Below the pieces are notes generated by a model, which worked only from the letters and a program-made list of their open reading frames with translations, was not told where the DNA came from and did no database searches. Below, piece by piece: positions 17,062 through 26,761 of a DNA stretch of 64,000 nucleotides. This DNA comes from Shinella sp. H4-D48. Its GTDB lineage: Bacteria > Pseudomonadota > Alphaproteobacteria > Rhizobiales > Rhizobiaceae. Both the position numbers and the translations under genes were made by a program. Position 1 is the first letter of the stretch. Each line of letters starts with the position of its first letter. Where the stretch lies: the NCBI RefSeq assembly GCF_022637395.1, contig NZ_CP093337.1, forward strand, positions 852,001 through 916,000, read 5' to 3'.

Positions 17062-17595
17062 TTACGTCGTCCGCCGGTTCCACGGCATCCGCGCGAACAG
17101 CAAGGCCATGCCGCACCAGCCGGTGACACCGGCCAAGGCCAGCATGGCGCCTATAATGCCGGCCAGCGCGAAAGCGGCTGTCAGGCCGGAGAAACCCATG
17201 AGGATGAGACCTGCGATCAAAAGTCCGATCGTGATCTGCACCTGCCGAAACATAGGCACTGCCGGCTGCCCCGTATTGCCGACGACAGGCAAGCCGGCCG
17301 CTTTCCAGGCATTGATCCCGCCTTCGAGATTGTAGATCATGTGCCCGGTGCCGGCTTGTTCCGCTGCAAGGCAGGCGGTCTCGCCGCGGCCACCTTTCAG
17401 GCATTGGAAGATCACCTTGCGGCTGGCAGGTATCTGCATGCCGGCAAACGTTGTGCCGACCGAGGCGAGGGGAACCGAGGCGGCGCAGGCGATGTGTTCT
17501 GCGCTGAACTCGTCAGGCTCGCGCACATCAAGCAGCATGGCTTCACCGGAGGCAAGCCAGCTTGCCGCCTCTCGCGGGGAAATGGTCTTGGTCAT
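17062..17595 (-). CDS. Rhodanese-domain membrane protein (YgaP-like sulfurtransferase)
   Basis: A 177-residue protein with one rhodanese domain (about 1-105: LLDVREPDEFSAEHI ... FQCLKGGRGETA ... NLEGGINAWKAAGLP) and a C-terminal pair of membrane helices of the DUF2892 type. The active-site loop CLKGGR carries the persulfide-forming cysteine. The layout equals E. coli YgaP, whose partner regulator is YgaV, a BigR/SqrR relative; here the BigR-like gene lies upstream and overlaps by four bases (17592-17595), so the two form a persulfide-responsive operon. It converges on exoD nine bases away. Confidence 0.92.
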   Translation of the reverse strand: MTKTISPREAASWLASGEAMLLDVREPDEFSAEHIACAASVPLASVGTTFAGMQIPASRKVIFQCLKGGRGETACLAAEQAGTGHMIYNLEGGINAWKAAGLPVVGNTGQPAVPMFRQVQITIGLLIAGLILMGFSGLTAAFALAGIIGAMLALAGVTGWCGMALLFARMPWNRRTT

Positions 17596-17900
17596 ATGCG
17601 GTCCTTTCCGCAGAAATGGGTGTAAAGCACAGCCATGATCTCCATCACGGCCGGATGGTCGATGGCGTAGAAAAGCGTGCGGTGATCGCGCCTGTAACGC
17701 ACGATTCCCTCGTCCTTCAGCTTGGCGAGGTGCTGCGACATCGAGGTCTGCGCTATGCCGGTCTCTTCGATGATCTCCCCTACGCTACGCTCGCCATTCG
17801 CAAGTGCGCAGAGAATGAGCAGGCGATGGGAATTGGCCAGCCCCTTCAGGAAGTCTGCGACCGACTCCGCTTTTGCCGGCATCTCCTCGGTGATTGTCAT
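17592..17900 (-). CDS. bigR: ArsR-family persulfide-sensing repressor, BigR/SqrR type
   Basis: A 102-residue winged-helix repressor (HTH IIEETGIAQTSMSQHLAKL). It has exactly two cysteines, Cys31 (RLLILCALANGE) and Cys97 (LYTHFCGKD), 66 residues apart, the same separation as the redox pair of SqrR and BigR, which cross-link through sulfur when exposed to persulfide. The classical ArsR metal motif ELCVCDL is missing. The ATG chosen has GAGG six bases upstream; a start seven codons earlier is possible. It leads the operon with the rhodanese gene and faces an AhpD-like gene across an AT-rich 70-bp gap holding an imperfect dyad. Confidence 0.88.
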   Translation of the reverse strand: MTITEEMPAKAESVADFLKGLANSHRLLILCALANGERSVGEIIEETGIAQTSMSQHLAKLKDEGIVRYRRDHRTLFYAIDHPAVMEIMAVLYTHFCGKDRI

Positions 17901-17921
17901 GACAGCCTCTTTACGATTCAT

Positions 17922-17950
17922 GTTTTTATGATATCAATAAAATATGAAAT
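17922..17950. promoter_or_regulatory. AT-rich putative BigR operator region
   Basis: An AT-rich stretch unusual in this GC-rich window separates the divergent bigR-like and AhpD-like genes. It contains the offset dyad TTTAT-GATATC-A-ATAAA (17925-17941). BigR-type proteins bind AT-rich operators of this sort; the exact site is inferred. Confidence 0.5.
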
Positions 17951-17970
17951 GTAAAGCGCAGGAGCGAACG

Positions 17971-18315
17971 ATGACGAAGGATTACAAGGCAATCACGCGC
18001 GATATCGCGGCCTATACGGGCGAATTGCGCAAGCTGGCGCCGGAAGCGATGCAGGGCTTTCATGCGCTTGCGAAAGGGGCGGGCGCCGACGGGACGCTGG
18101 ACAAGAAGACGAAGGAACTGATCGCGCTTGCGATTGGCGTGACGCAACGTTGCGACGGCTGTATCGGCTTTCACGCGAAAGCGCTGCACGAGCTCGGAGC
18201 CACACGGCAGGAGGTCGGGGAAGTTATGGCTATGTGCGTCTATATGGGCGGGGGCCCGGCTCTCATGTATGCGGCAGACGCATTGCGCGCTTACGACCAG
18301 TTTGCCGGGGCCTGA
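17971..18315 (+). CDS. AhpD-like carboxymuconolactone decarboxylase-family protein
   Basis: A 114-residue protein of the CMD/AhpD fold with the redox pair CDGC followed by IGFHAKAL (about residues 52-60), the catalytic CxxC-(x)3-H signature of AhpD-type peroxidase/disulfide reductases. It starts at the ATG after AGGAGCG; an in-frame ATG nine codons upstream lies in the AT-rich operator and is rejected. Divergent from the bigR-like/rhodanese pair, it is likely controlled by the same persulfide sensor. A terminator-like stem spans its stop codon (18304-18326). Confidence 0.88.
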   Translation: MTKDYKAITRDIAAYTGELRKLAPEAMQGFHALAKGAGADGTLDKKTKELIALAIGVTQRCDGCIGFHAKALHELGATRQEVGEVMAMCVYMGGGPALMYAADALRAYDQFAGA

Positions 18316-18326
18316 GCGGCCCCGGC
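18304..18326. terminator. Hairpin between convergent AhpD-like gene and preA
   Basis: A perfect 9-bp stem GCCGGGGCC/GGCCCCGGC with loop TGAGC; the loop contains the TGA stop of the plus-strand gene. There is no T-run on either side, so it may act bidirectionally but is not a textbook terminator. Confidence 0.5.
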
Positions 18327-18335
18327 TGCGTGTCC

Positions 18336-19649
18336 CTACTCGGCGGCCTGGCGGGCTGCCGGGTTGTTCGGATGCGTCGTCCAGTTGGCGTAGTTCGGAT
18401 CCACAACCTTGCCGGTGCGCTGGTCCAGCGTGCCGGGCTCCAGCCCGACCATGGTGATGCAGTTTTCAACGGGGCAGACGTTGACGCACAGATTGCAGCC
18501 GACGCACTCGTCTTCCATCACCTCGAAATGCCTGACGCCATCCACGAACTGCGTGATCGCCTGGTGCGAGGTGTCCTCGCAGGCGATGTGGCAGCGGCCG
18601 CACTTGATGCAGGCATCCTGGTCAATATGTGCCTTGGCGATGTAGTTGAGGTTGAGATACTGCCAGTCGGTGACATTGGGCACGGCACGGCCGCAGATAT
18701 CGTCGAGCGAGCGGTGGCCTTTGCTGTCCATCCAGTCCGACAGGCCGGATATCATCTCCTGCACGATCTTGAAGCCGTAGGTCATGGCCGCGGTGCATAC
18801 CTGCACGTTGCCGGCACCGAGCGCCAGGAACTCAGCGGCATCGCGCCATGTCGTGATGCCGCCAATGCCGGAGATCGGCAGGCCGTAGGTCTCCGGATCG
18901 CGGGCGATCTCGGCCACCATGTTGAGCGCGATGGGCTTGACCGCCGGGCCGCAATAGCCGCCATGCGTGCCCTTGCCACCGACCGTCGGGTTCGGGGCGA
19001 AGTTGTCGAGGTCTACGGAGACGATCGAGTTGATCGTGTTGATCAGCGACACGGCATCGGTGCCGCCGGCCTTCGCCGCGCGGGCGGGCTTGCGGATGTC
19101 GGTGATATTCGGCGTGAGTTTGGTGATGACGGGCATGCGGGTGTATTGCTTGCACCAGCGCACGACCATTTCGATATATTCCGGTACCTGGCCGACGGCG
19201 GCACCCATGCCGCGCTCGGACATGCCGTGCGGACAGCCGAAGTTCAGTTCGATGCCGTCGGCGCCGGTTTCTTCCACAAGAGGCAGGATCGCCTTCCAGC
19301 TTTCCTCCTCGCAGGGCACCATGATCGAGGCGATGAGCGCGCGGTCCGGCCAGTTCATCTTGACCTGCTTCATCTCGCGCAGGTTGGTGTAGAGGTCGCG
19401 GTCGGTGATCAGTTCGATATTGTTCAGGCCGAGCAGGCGGCGGTCAGCACCCCAGATCGCGCCGTAGCGCGGACCGTTGACATTGACCACCGGCGGGCCT
19501 TCCTCGCCCAGCGTTTTCCAGACTACGCCGCCCCAGCCGGCCTTGAAAGCGCGCTCGACATTGTAGGCCTTGTCGGTGGGCGGTGCGGAGGCAAGCCAGA
19601 ACGGGTTTGGCGACTTGATGCCGACGAAGTTGTTGCGAAGATCAGCCAT
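18336..19649 (-). CDS. preA: NAD-dependent dihydropyrimidine dehydrogenase subunit PreA
   Basis: A 437-residue subunit with an FMN-binding TIM barrel (about 1-320) like dihydroorotate dehydrogenase and a C-terminal 2x[4Fe-4S] ferredoxin domain (CIKCGRCHIAC and CVGCNLCVNVCPVENC). The substrate loop NFGCPHGMSERGMG carries the catalytic cysteine typical of DPD-type enzymes. With PreT it reduces uracil or thymine to the dihydro forms, the first step of the reductive pathway. It lies 12 bp downstream of preT in one operon. Length is slightly above E. coli PreA because of a short Pro/Asn-rich tail. Confidence 0.96.
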   Translation of the reverse strand: MADLRNNFVGIKSPNPFWLASAPPTDKAYNVERAFKAGWGGVVWKTLGEEGPPVVNVNGPRYGAIWGADRRLLGLNNIELITDRDLYTNLREMKQVKMNWPDRALIASIMVPCEEESWKAILPLVEETGADGIELNFGCPHGMSERGMGAAVGQVPEYIEMVVRWCKQYTRMPVITKLTPNITDIRKPARAAKAGGTDAVSLINTINSIVSVDLDNFAPNPTVGGKGTHGGYCGPAVKPIALNMVAEIARDPETYGLPISGIGGITTWRDAAEFLALGAGNVQVCTAAMTYGFKIVQEMISGLSDWMDSKGHRSLDDICGRAVPNVTDWQYLNLNYIAKAHIDQDACIKCGRCHIACEDTSHQAITQFVDGVRHFEVMEDECVGCNLCVNVCPVENCITMVGLEPGTLDQRTGKVVDPNYANWTTHPNNPAARQAAE

Positions 19650-19661
19650 GTCTCATCTCCC

Positions 19662-21023
19662 TCAAGCGACGGCAATCGATGGCTGCGCACCGGCAGCCAG
19701 CATGCGGTTGATCGAATCGGCGGCATCGCGGCCCTGCGCGACGGAGGTGACGGTCAGATCTTCGCCGGCCTTCACGCAGTCCCCGCCCGCCCAGACATTG
19801 GCGACGGAGGTACGGCCCTCTGCATCGATGGCGATGCGCCCGCTGGCCATGGCGAGCGAACCGAGGCCGGCCGGCTCGAAGGTTTGGCCGATGGCCTTGA
19901 AGATCTGGTCGGCGGCGAGCACTCCGGTTTCGCCGGTGCCCGTGAGCTTGCCGTCGCGCATCTCGGTATATTCGACCTCGATGCCGGCGACATGGCCGTC
20001 GCGCGCGATGACGCGCTTTGGCTGGAGCCAATGGCGGATCATCACGCCCTTTGACGCTGCGAGGTCCTGTTCGAATTCCGAGGCGTTCATCTGTTCTTTG
20101 CCGCGGCGGTAGCAGATGGTCACCTCTTCGGCGCCGAGCAGCTTGGCCTGTACGGCTGCGTCGATGGCGGTCATGCCGCCGCCGATCACCACGACACGCC
20201 GGCCGACCGGAACGGTCGCCTTGTCCGCGGCCTGACGCAGTTCGGCGATGAAATCGACGGCATCCACGACGCCGGGCAGGTTCTCGCCTTCCGCCCCGAG
20301 TGCGTTGACACCAGACAGACCCATGCCGAGGAAGACCGCATCGAAATTGGCGGTGAGGTCGGAGAGCGTGAAGTCCCGGCCGAGCTTCAGGCCGTTTTTC
20401 ACCTCGATGCCGCCGATAGACAGCACGTAGTCCACTTCGGCCTGCGCGAAGTCATCGACCGCCTTGTAGGTGGCGATGCCGTATTCGTTGAGACCGCCCG
20501 CCTTCTCGCGCGCTTCGAAGACTACCACGTCATGGCCTGCCACGGCGAGGCGATGGGCGCAGGCGAGGCCGGCGGGGCCTGCACCGACCACGGCGATGGC
20601 CTTGCCGGTGCGCGCGGCGCGCTCATAGAAGTGCGTGTTGGTGGCGATTGCGACGTCGGTCGCATAGCGCTGCAGGCGGCCGATCTCCACGGGGCGATGC
20701 TCGGCGGTGTTGCGCACGCAAACCTGTTCGCAGAGCGTCTCGGTGGGACAGACGCGGGCGCACATGCCGCCCAGAATGTTCTGGTCGAAGATCGTCTTGG
20801 CCGAACCGACCGGATTGCCCGTCGAGATCTGGCGGATGAACAGCGGAATGTCGATGGAGGTGGGACAGGCCGTCATGCACGGCGCGTCGTAACAGAAGTA
20901 GCAGCGGTCAGCTGCGACCAGCGCCTCGTGATCGTCAAGGCGCGGGTGGAGGTCGGAAAAGTTCGTTTCGTATTCGGTAGGCGCAAGACGCCCCCGATGT
21001 ATCCCAGACTGCGTCGTTCCCAT
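19662..21023 (-). CDS. preT: NAD-dependent dihydropyrimidine dehydrogenase subunit PreT
   Basis: A 453-residue flavoprotein that feeds electrons from NAD(P)H to PreA. The N terminus has eight cysteines for two [4Fe-4S] clusters (CYFCYDAPCMTAC and CARVCPTETLCEQVC), followed by an FAD Rossmann motif (VVGAGPAGLACAHRL, near residue 144), a nucleotide-binding motif (VVVIGGGMTAIDAA, near 275) and the closing FAD motif (VWAGGDCVKAG). It is the first gene of preTA. A RutR-like site lies about 60 bp upstream of its start, opposite to the polyol-operon regulator. Confidence 0.96.
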   Translation of the reverse strand: MGTTQSGIHRGRLAPTEYETNFSDLHPRLDDHEALVAADRCYFCYDAPCMTACPTSIDIPLFIRQISTGNPVGSAKTIFDQNILGGMCARVCPTETLCEQVCVRNTAEHRPVEIGRLQRYATDVAIATNTHFYERAARTGKAIAVVGAGPAGLACAHRLAVAGHDVVVFEAREKAGGLNEYGIATYKAVDDFAQAEVDYVLSIGGIEVKNGLKLGRDFTLSDLTANFDAVFLGMGLSGVNALGAEGENLPGVVDAVDFIAELRQAADKATVPVGRRVVVIGGGMTAIDAAVQAKLLGAEEVTICYRRGKEQMNASEFEQDLAASKGVMIRHWLQPKRVIARDGHVAGIEVEYTEMRDGKLTGTGETGVLAADQIFKAIGQTFEPAGLGSLAMASGRIAIDAEGRTSVANVWAGGDCVKAGEDLTVTSVAQGRDAADSINRMLAAGAQPSIAVA

Positions 21024-21082
21024 TGTTATCTCCCATTCGCGTGGGCTTTTTGAATAGGAGAACGGTAACCCAGCTTTATTTT

Positions 21083-21098
21083 TTTATCAAACGGTAAA
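21083..21098 (-). promoter_or_regulatory. RutR-like operator upstream of preT
   Basis: Read on the minus strand the site is TTTACCGTTTGATAAA, a dyad with 5 of 6 matched arm positions. It agrees with the site before the M20 hydrolase at 13 of 16 bases and lies 60 bp upstream of preT, where a RutR-type repressor would be expected. Confidence 0.6.
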
Positions 21099-21280
21099 AC
21101 TTCAAAAGAAATGCTGATTTTTCAATGCCTGCCGCAAAAATAAACATGAGTTTTATGGTATTCTTTATGGGTCGTCAGTAACGGCGGCCATGCTTGCTTG
21201 CCGTGTCTGCGCCGGCACATGACGTTTGACAGAATGTCCGAAAAGATGCAGCAAATCGCGTGAAACGATTGGGGTGAACG

Positions 21281-22234
21281 ATGGCAAAGCGGACGGAAAC
21301 AGTCGGACGGCTGGACGATGCGGCAAGAGCCGGATGGCTCTATTATGTGGCCGGCCGCACGCAGGATGAAATCGCCTCCGCCATGGGCATCTCCCGCCAG
21401 TCGGCGCAGCGCCTCGTCTCGCTGGCGGTGGCGGAACGCCTGATCAAGGTGCGCCTCGACCATCCCATTGCCGAATGCCTGGAACTGGGTGAGGCGATGC
21501 GCAGCAAGTTCGGCCTTACGCATGTCGATATCGTGCCGAGCGATCCGGGCTCTTCCTCCACGACGATCGGCATTGCCGAGGCGGGGGCCGCCGAAATCGA
21601 GCGCTGGCTCAAGAAGGCAGATCCTATCGTGCTGGCGGTCGGGACCGGGCGTACGCTCAAGGCGGCCATCGACCAGCTGCCGGCCATGGAGTGCCCCCAG
21701 CATCGTATCATGTCGCTGACCGGCAATATCGGTCCCGACGGTTCGGCCGCTTATTACAACGTCATCTTCTCCATGGCCGATGCCGTGAAGGCGCGGCATT
21801 ATCCCATGCCTTTGCCTGTCCTTGTTTCTTCCAGCGAGGAGCGAGACCTGTTGCATCGGCAAAGCCTTGTCCAGTCGACGCTCAAGCTCGGCCGGGAGGC
21901 GGATGTCGCCTTCGTCGGTATCGGCGAACTCGGCGTAGATGCCCCTCTGTGCCTGGATGGCTTTCTCGATCCGGACGAAATGATGCGGCTGATGGAGGAA
22001 GGGGCGACCGGCGAGATTTGCGGCTGGATGTATGACGGTGACGGTCGTCTCCTGGAAGGCAGCATCAACGAGCGCGTCGCGTCCGTTCCGCTGCCGTCGC
22101 GCGAGACCACCACCGTCATCGGCCTTGCCAAGGGCAAGCGCAAATATGCCGCCCTGCTTGCAGCCCTTCGTGGCCACATGATCAACGGCGTCATCACCGA
22201 TGAGGCGACGGCCCGCTACCTGCTTGCGGCCTGA
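21281..22234 (+). CDS. SorC/DeoR-family sugar-binding regulator of the polyol operon
   Basis: A 317-residue SorC-family regulator: an N-terminal helix-turn-helix (GRTQDEIASAMGISRQSAQRLV, about residues 26-48) and a large C-terminal sugar-phosphate-binding domain (about 60-315) with VLAVGTGRTLKAAI, the NagB-like loop, and the motif FVGIGELG. SorC regulators switch on polyol or ketose genes in response to the phosphorylated or free sugar. It sits directly upstream of the binding-protein gene of the polyol transporter, same strand, 174 bp away, matching the position of smoC-type regulators in rhizobia. Upstream it faces preT. Confidence 0.9.
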   Translation: MAKRTETVGRLDDAARAGWLYYVAGRTQDEIASAMGISRQSAQRLVSLAVAERLIKVRLDHPIAECLELGEAMRSKFGLTHVDIVPSDPGSSSTTIGIAEAGAAEIERWLKKADPIVLAVGTGRTLKAAIDQLPAMECPQHRIMSLTGNIGPDGSAAYYNVIFSMADAVKARHYPMPLPVLVSSSEERDLLHRQSLVQSTLKLGREADVAFVGIGELGVDAPLCLDGFLDPDEMMRLMEEGATGEICGWMYDGDGRLLEGSINERVASVPLPSRETTTVIGLAKGKRKYAALLAALRGHMINGVITDEATARYLLAA

Positions 22235-22408
22235 CCGGGCTTTTCCGCGCCCAACGCTTCATAGCTTTCATAGAAAAATCCCATGAAATTCAACGGGTGT
22301 CTGCCCGCATTGTGCGGCGCAGCAACGAATGCCCGTTGACTTTCTTCGTCAGTTTGTGAGTAATTGCCCATGAGCGAAGCAAATGCTCATAAGCTTTCTG
22401 GGAGGAAG

Positions 22409-23722
22409 ATGATGAATTTGAGAACCCTTCTGCTGGGCGTTAGCTCGGCTGCTCTCCTGTGCGGTTTCGCCAATGCCGAAACCCTGACCATCGCCACCGT
22501 CAACAACGGCGACATGATCCGCATGCAGGGTCTGACGGACGATTTTGCCGCGAAGAATCCGGACATCCAGCTCGAGTGGGTCACGCTCGAGGAAAACGTG
22601 CTGCGTGAGCGCGTCACGACTGACATCGCGACGAAGGGCGGCCAGTACGACATCGTCACGATCGGCAACTACGAAGTTCCGATCTGGGCCAAGCAGGGCT
22701 GGCTCGTCGCCCTCGACGGCCTCGGCGACGACTACGACGTCGACGACCTGCTGCCGGCCATCCGTGGTGGTCTTTCGGTCGACGGCAAGCTCTACGCCGC
22801 GCCGTTCTACGGCGAATCCGCCATGATCATGTACCGCAAGGACCTGTTCGAAAAGGCCGGCCTCACCATGCCCGATTCCCCGACCTGGGAATTCATCGGT
22901 GAAGCAGCCCGCAAAATCACGGACCGCAGCTCCGACATCAGCGGCATGTGCCTTCGTGGCAAGGCCGGCTGGGGCGAGAACATGGCGTTCCTGACTGCAC
23001 TCAACAACTCGTTCGGCGGTCGCTGGTTCGACGAGAAGTGGCAGCCGCAGTTCGATCAGCCGGAGTGGAAGACATCCCTCCAGTTCTACGTCGACCTGAT
23101 GAAGGATGCCGGCCCGCAGGGCGCCTCTTCCAACGGCTTCAACGAAAACCTGACGCTCTTCCAGCAGGGCAAGTGCGGCATGTGGATCGACGCGACCGTG
23201 GCTGCGTCCTTCGTGTCCAACCCGAAGGACTCGACGGTTGCCGACAAGGTCGGCTACGCGATCTTCCCGGACACGGGCAACGGCAACCATGGTCACTGGC
23301 TGTGGTCCTGGAACCTCGCCGTTCCCGCAAGCTCGACCAAGGCGGAAGCCGCGCAGAAGTTCATCGCCTGGGCAACCAGCAAGGGTTACACCGAGCTAGT
23401 CGCCAGCAAGGAAGGCTGGGCAAACGTTCCTCCGGGCACGCGCACCTCGCTCTACAAGAACGCCGACTACGAGAAGGCAGCACCCTTCGCAGCGCCGACG
23501 CTTGCTGCCATGGACGCGGCCGATATCACCAAGCCGTCGGTCAAGCCGGTGCCCTATACGGGCGGCCAGTTTGTCGCCATTCCTGAATTCCAGGGTCTCG
23601 GCACGACGGTCGGCCAGCTCTTCTCGGCGGTGCTTGCCGGCCAGTCCTCCGTGGACGACGCGCTCGCACAGGCCCAGACGGCGGCCGTGCGCGAAATGAC
23701 CCGCGCCGGCTACATCAAGTAA
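22409..23722 (+). CDS. smoE: Polyol (sorbitol/mannitol) ABC transporter substrate-binding protein SmoE
   Basis: A 437-residue periplasmic binding protein of family SBP_bac_1 with signal peptide MMNLRTLLLGVSSAALLCGFANA. The mature protein begins ETLTIATVNNGDMIRMQGLTDDF, typical of SmoE/MtlE polyol-binding proteins, and contains YAAPFYGESAMIMYRKDLF and the GNGNHGHWLWSWNLAVP ligand region. GGAGG sits three bases before the first and six before the second of two adjacent ATGs, so either may be used. It is the first gene of smoEFGK-mtlK and is followed by a 13-bp stem-loop before smoF. Confidence 0.93.
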   Translation: MMNLRTLLLGVSSAALLCGFANAETLTIATVNNGDMIRMQGLTDDFAAKNPDIQLEWVTLEENVLRERVTTDIATKGGQYDIVTIGNYEVPIWAKQGWLVALDGLGDDYDVDDLLPAIRGGLSVDGKLYAAPFYGESAMIMYRKDLFEKAGLTMPDSPTWEFIGEAARKITDRSSDISGMCLRGKAGWGENMAFLTALNNSFGGRWFDEKWQPQFDQPEWKTSLQFYVDLMKDAGPQGASSNGFNENLTLFQQGKCGMWIDATVAASFVSNPKDSTVADKVGYAIFPDTGNGNHGHWLWSWNLAVPASSTKAEAAQKFIAWATSKGYTELVASKEGWANVPPGTRTSLYKNADYEKAAPFAAPTLAAMDAADITKPSVKPVPYTGGQFVAIPEFQGLGTTVGQLFSAVLAGQSSVDDALAQAQTAAVREMTRAGYIK

Positions 23723-23741
23723 AATCCTCCTCCCCAAGGAC

Positions 23742-23771
23742 AGGCTGCCCGGAATGCGTTCCGGGCAGCCT
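23742..23771 (+). promoter_or_regulatory. Intercistronic stem-loop between smoE and smoF
   Basis: A perfect 13-bp stem (AGGCTGCCCGGAA and TTCCGGGCAGCCT) with a TGCG loop and no T-run. Such structures after binding-protein genes commonly stop 3' exonucleases and raise binding-protein levels over the membrane subunits. Confidence 0.75.
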
Positions 23772-23925
23772 CTGGAAGGGCAGTCTCTTCCGGCGCGGGA
23801 CGCTTGCCGCAGCTCGCGCCGGCTCAATAAAAAACAAGTGACAAGAACATTTGGGTTCCACCCAATGCGGGGAAGCGAAACCTGTCCGGCGTTTTGGCGC
23901 GCCGGCAAACCGGGAGGTCACGATC

Positions 23926-24798
23926 ATGGCGACGGAGAATACGCGCGGTCTTGCGCGTCTAATGTTGGCACCCTCTGTGGGCCTGCTTCTGATCTGGATG
24001 ATCGTGCCGCTGGCCATGACATTGTGGTTCTCGTTCCAGAACTACAATCTTCTGAACCCGGCGAATGTCAGCTGGACAGGTCTCTTCAATTATAAGTTCT
24101 TCTACACGGATCCGGCCTTCTTCCAGTCTATCTGGAACACGCTGCTGATCGTCGGCGGCGTGCTGCTGATCACAGTCATCGGCGGCATCGGCATCGCGCT
24201 CCTGCTCGACCAGCCGATGTGGGGCCAGGGCATCGTGCGCATCATGATCATCTCGCCCTTCTTCGTCATGCCGCCGGTGGCCGCATTGGTCTGGAAGAAC
24301 ATGATCATGCATCCCGGCTACGGGGTGCTTGCGGATATCAACCGCGCCTTGGGCTTCCAGCCGATCGACTGGTTCGCACAGTTCCCGCTGCTCTCGATCA
24401 TCATCATCGTCGCCTGGCAATGGTTGCCGTTCGCCACCCTCATTCTGCTCACGGCGCTCCAGTCGCTCGATGGTGAGCAGAAGGAGGCGGCTGAAATGGA
24501 TGGCGCGGGCTTCGTGAGCCGCTTCGTCTATCTGACGCTGCCGCATCTGTCGCGTGCCATCACGGTCGTCATCCTGATCCAGACGATCTTCCTGCTCGGC
24601 GTCTATGCGGAAATCCTCGTCACCACCAATGGCGGGCCGGGCTATGCCTCCACCAACCTTGCCTTCCTGATCTACCGCACCGCGCTTCTGGGCTACGACG
24701 TCGGCGGCGCATCGGCGGGCGGCATCATCGCGGTCATCCTGGCCAATATCATCGCCATCTTCCTGATGCGCGCTGTCGGCAAGAACCTGGACAAGTAG
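23926..24798 (+). CDS. smoF: Polyol ABC transporter permease SmoF
   Basis: A 290-residue inner-membrane permease of the MalF-type branch with about six helices. The EAA loop is EQKEAAEMDGAGFVSRFVYLTLP (around residue 190). The start is the ATG after GGGAGG; a 25-codon upstream extension is rejected because it lacks conservation-like hydrophobic pattern and a ribosome site. The next gene, smoG, starts 11 bp after its stop. With SmoG it forms the channel for the polyol captured by SmoE. Confidence 0.93.
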   Translation: MATENTRGLARLMLAPSVGLLLIWMIVPLAMTLWFSFQNYNLLNPANVSWTGLFNYKFFYTDPAFFQSIWNTLLIVGGVLLITVIGGIGIALLLDQPMWGQGIVRIMIISPFFVMPPVAALVWKNMIMHPGYGVLADINRALGFQPIDWFAQFPLLSIIIIVAWQWLPFATLILLTALQSLDGEQKEAAEMDGAGFVSRFVYLTLPHLSRAITVVILIQTIFLLGVYAEILVTTNGGPGYASTNLAFLIYRTALLGYDVGGASAGGIIAVILANIIAIFLMRAVGKNLDK

Positions 24799-24809
24799 GG
24801 AGAAACGTC

Positions 24810-25634
24810 ATGGCACGAGCAGTCTCGACCCGCCGCATGGCCGTGGCCACCGCCGCCGCCTGGATCATCGCCCTCATCATCTTCTTCCCGATCCTCTACA
24901 CCATCATCACCTCGCTGAAGACGGAGACGGAAGCGATCAAGGGTTTCAACCTCATCCCGTCCTTCACGCTGGAAAGCTATGTGACGGTGCAGACGCAGAG
25001 CGGCTATCTGAAGCCGTTCATGAACTCGGTGGTCATCGCGGTCGGCTCCACGATTCTCGCGCTCTTTGTCGCCATACCGGCGGCATGGTCCATGGCGTTC
25101 TCGCCGACGCGGCGCACCAAGGACATCCTGATGTGGATGCTCTCCACCAAGATGATGCCCGCCGTCGCCGTGCTGGTACCGATCTACCTCATCTTCCGCG
25201 ATTTCGGCCTGCTCGACACGCGCATCGGCCTGACGGTCATGCTGACGCTGATCAACCTGCCGATCGTCGTGTGGATGCTCTACACCTACTTCCGCGAGAT
25301 TCCGGGCGAAATCCTGGAAGCGGCGCGCATGGACGGCGCCTCGCTGTTCGACGAGATCGTGCATGTTCTGACGCCAATGGCGGTGCCGGGCATCGCCTCT
25401 ACACTCCTGCTCAACATCATCCTCGCCTGGAACGAGTCGTTCTGGACGATCCGCCTGACGACGACGAACGCCGCTCCGCTGACGGCCTTCATCGCGTCGT
25501 TCTCGAGCCCGCAGGGTCTCTTCTGGGCGAAACTATCGGCGGCATCGACGCTCGCCATCGCCCCCATCCTCATCATGGGATGGTTCTCGCAGAAACAGCT
25601 CGTCCGCGGCCTGACCTTCGGCGCCGTGAAGTAA
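24810..25634 (+). CDS. smoG: Polyol ABC transporter permease SmoG
   Basis: A 274-residue MalG-type permease beginning [39 protein letters not shown], with six expected helices and the EAA motif [25 protein letters not shown] (about residue 170). It ends with the short [17 protein letters not shown] tail typical of sugar permeases in this family. It is 13 bp from smoK. Together with SmoF and SmoK it completes a standard four-part polyol importer. Confidence 0.93.
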   Translation: MARAVSTRRMAVATAAAWIIALIIFFPILYTIITSLKTETEAIKGFNLIPSFTLESYVTVQTQSGYLKPFMNSVVIAVGSTILALFVAIPAAWSMAFSPTRRTKDILMWMLSTKMMPAVAVLVPIYLIFRDFGLLDTRIGLTVMLTLINLPIVVWMLYTYFREIPGEILEAARMDGASLFDEIVHVLTPMAVPGIASTLLLNIILAWNESFWTIRLTTTNAAPLTAFIASFSSPQGLFWAKLSAASTLAIAPILIMGWFSQKQLVRGLTFGAVK

Positions 25635-25647
25635 GGGGAGGGAACTC

Positions 25648-26649
<1,002 letters not shown>

Positions 26650-26761
26650 GGGCACGCGGCATCGGTCGGGCGTAGCGAAAGCCCGCGCCTGCCCGATGAG
26701 CGAAACCGCATCGCGTCGGACCTGCACAAGCATTGACCGGAGCAAACCGGAAGGAATGACC

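Noticed and set aside
18150-20054. A 634-codon open frame on the plus strand
   Set aside because: It is antisense to preA and preT, whose iron-sulfur, flavin and nucleotide motifs are complete. Its translation is His/Asp/Arg/Gly-rich with no recognisable domain, as expected for shadow frames in GC-rich DNA.
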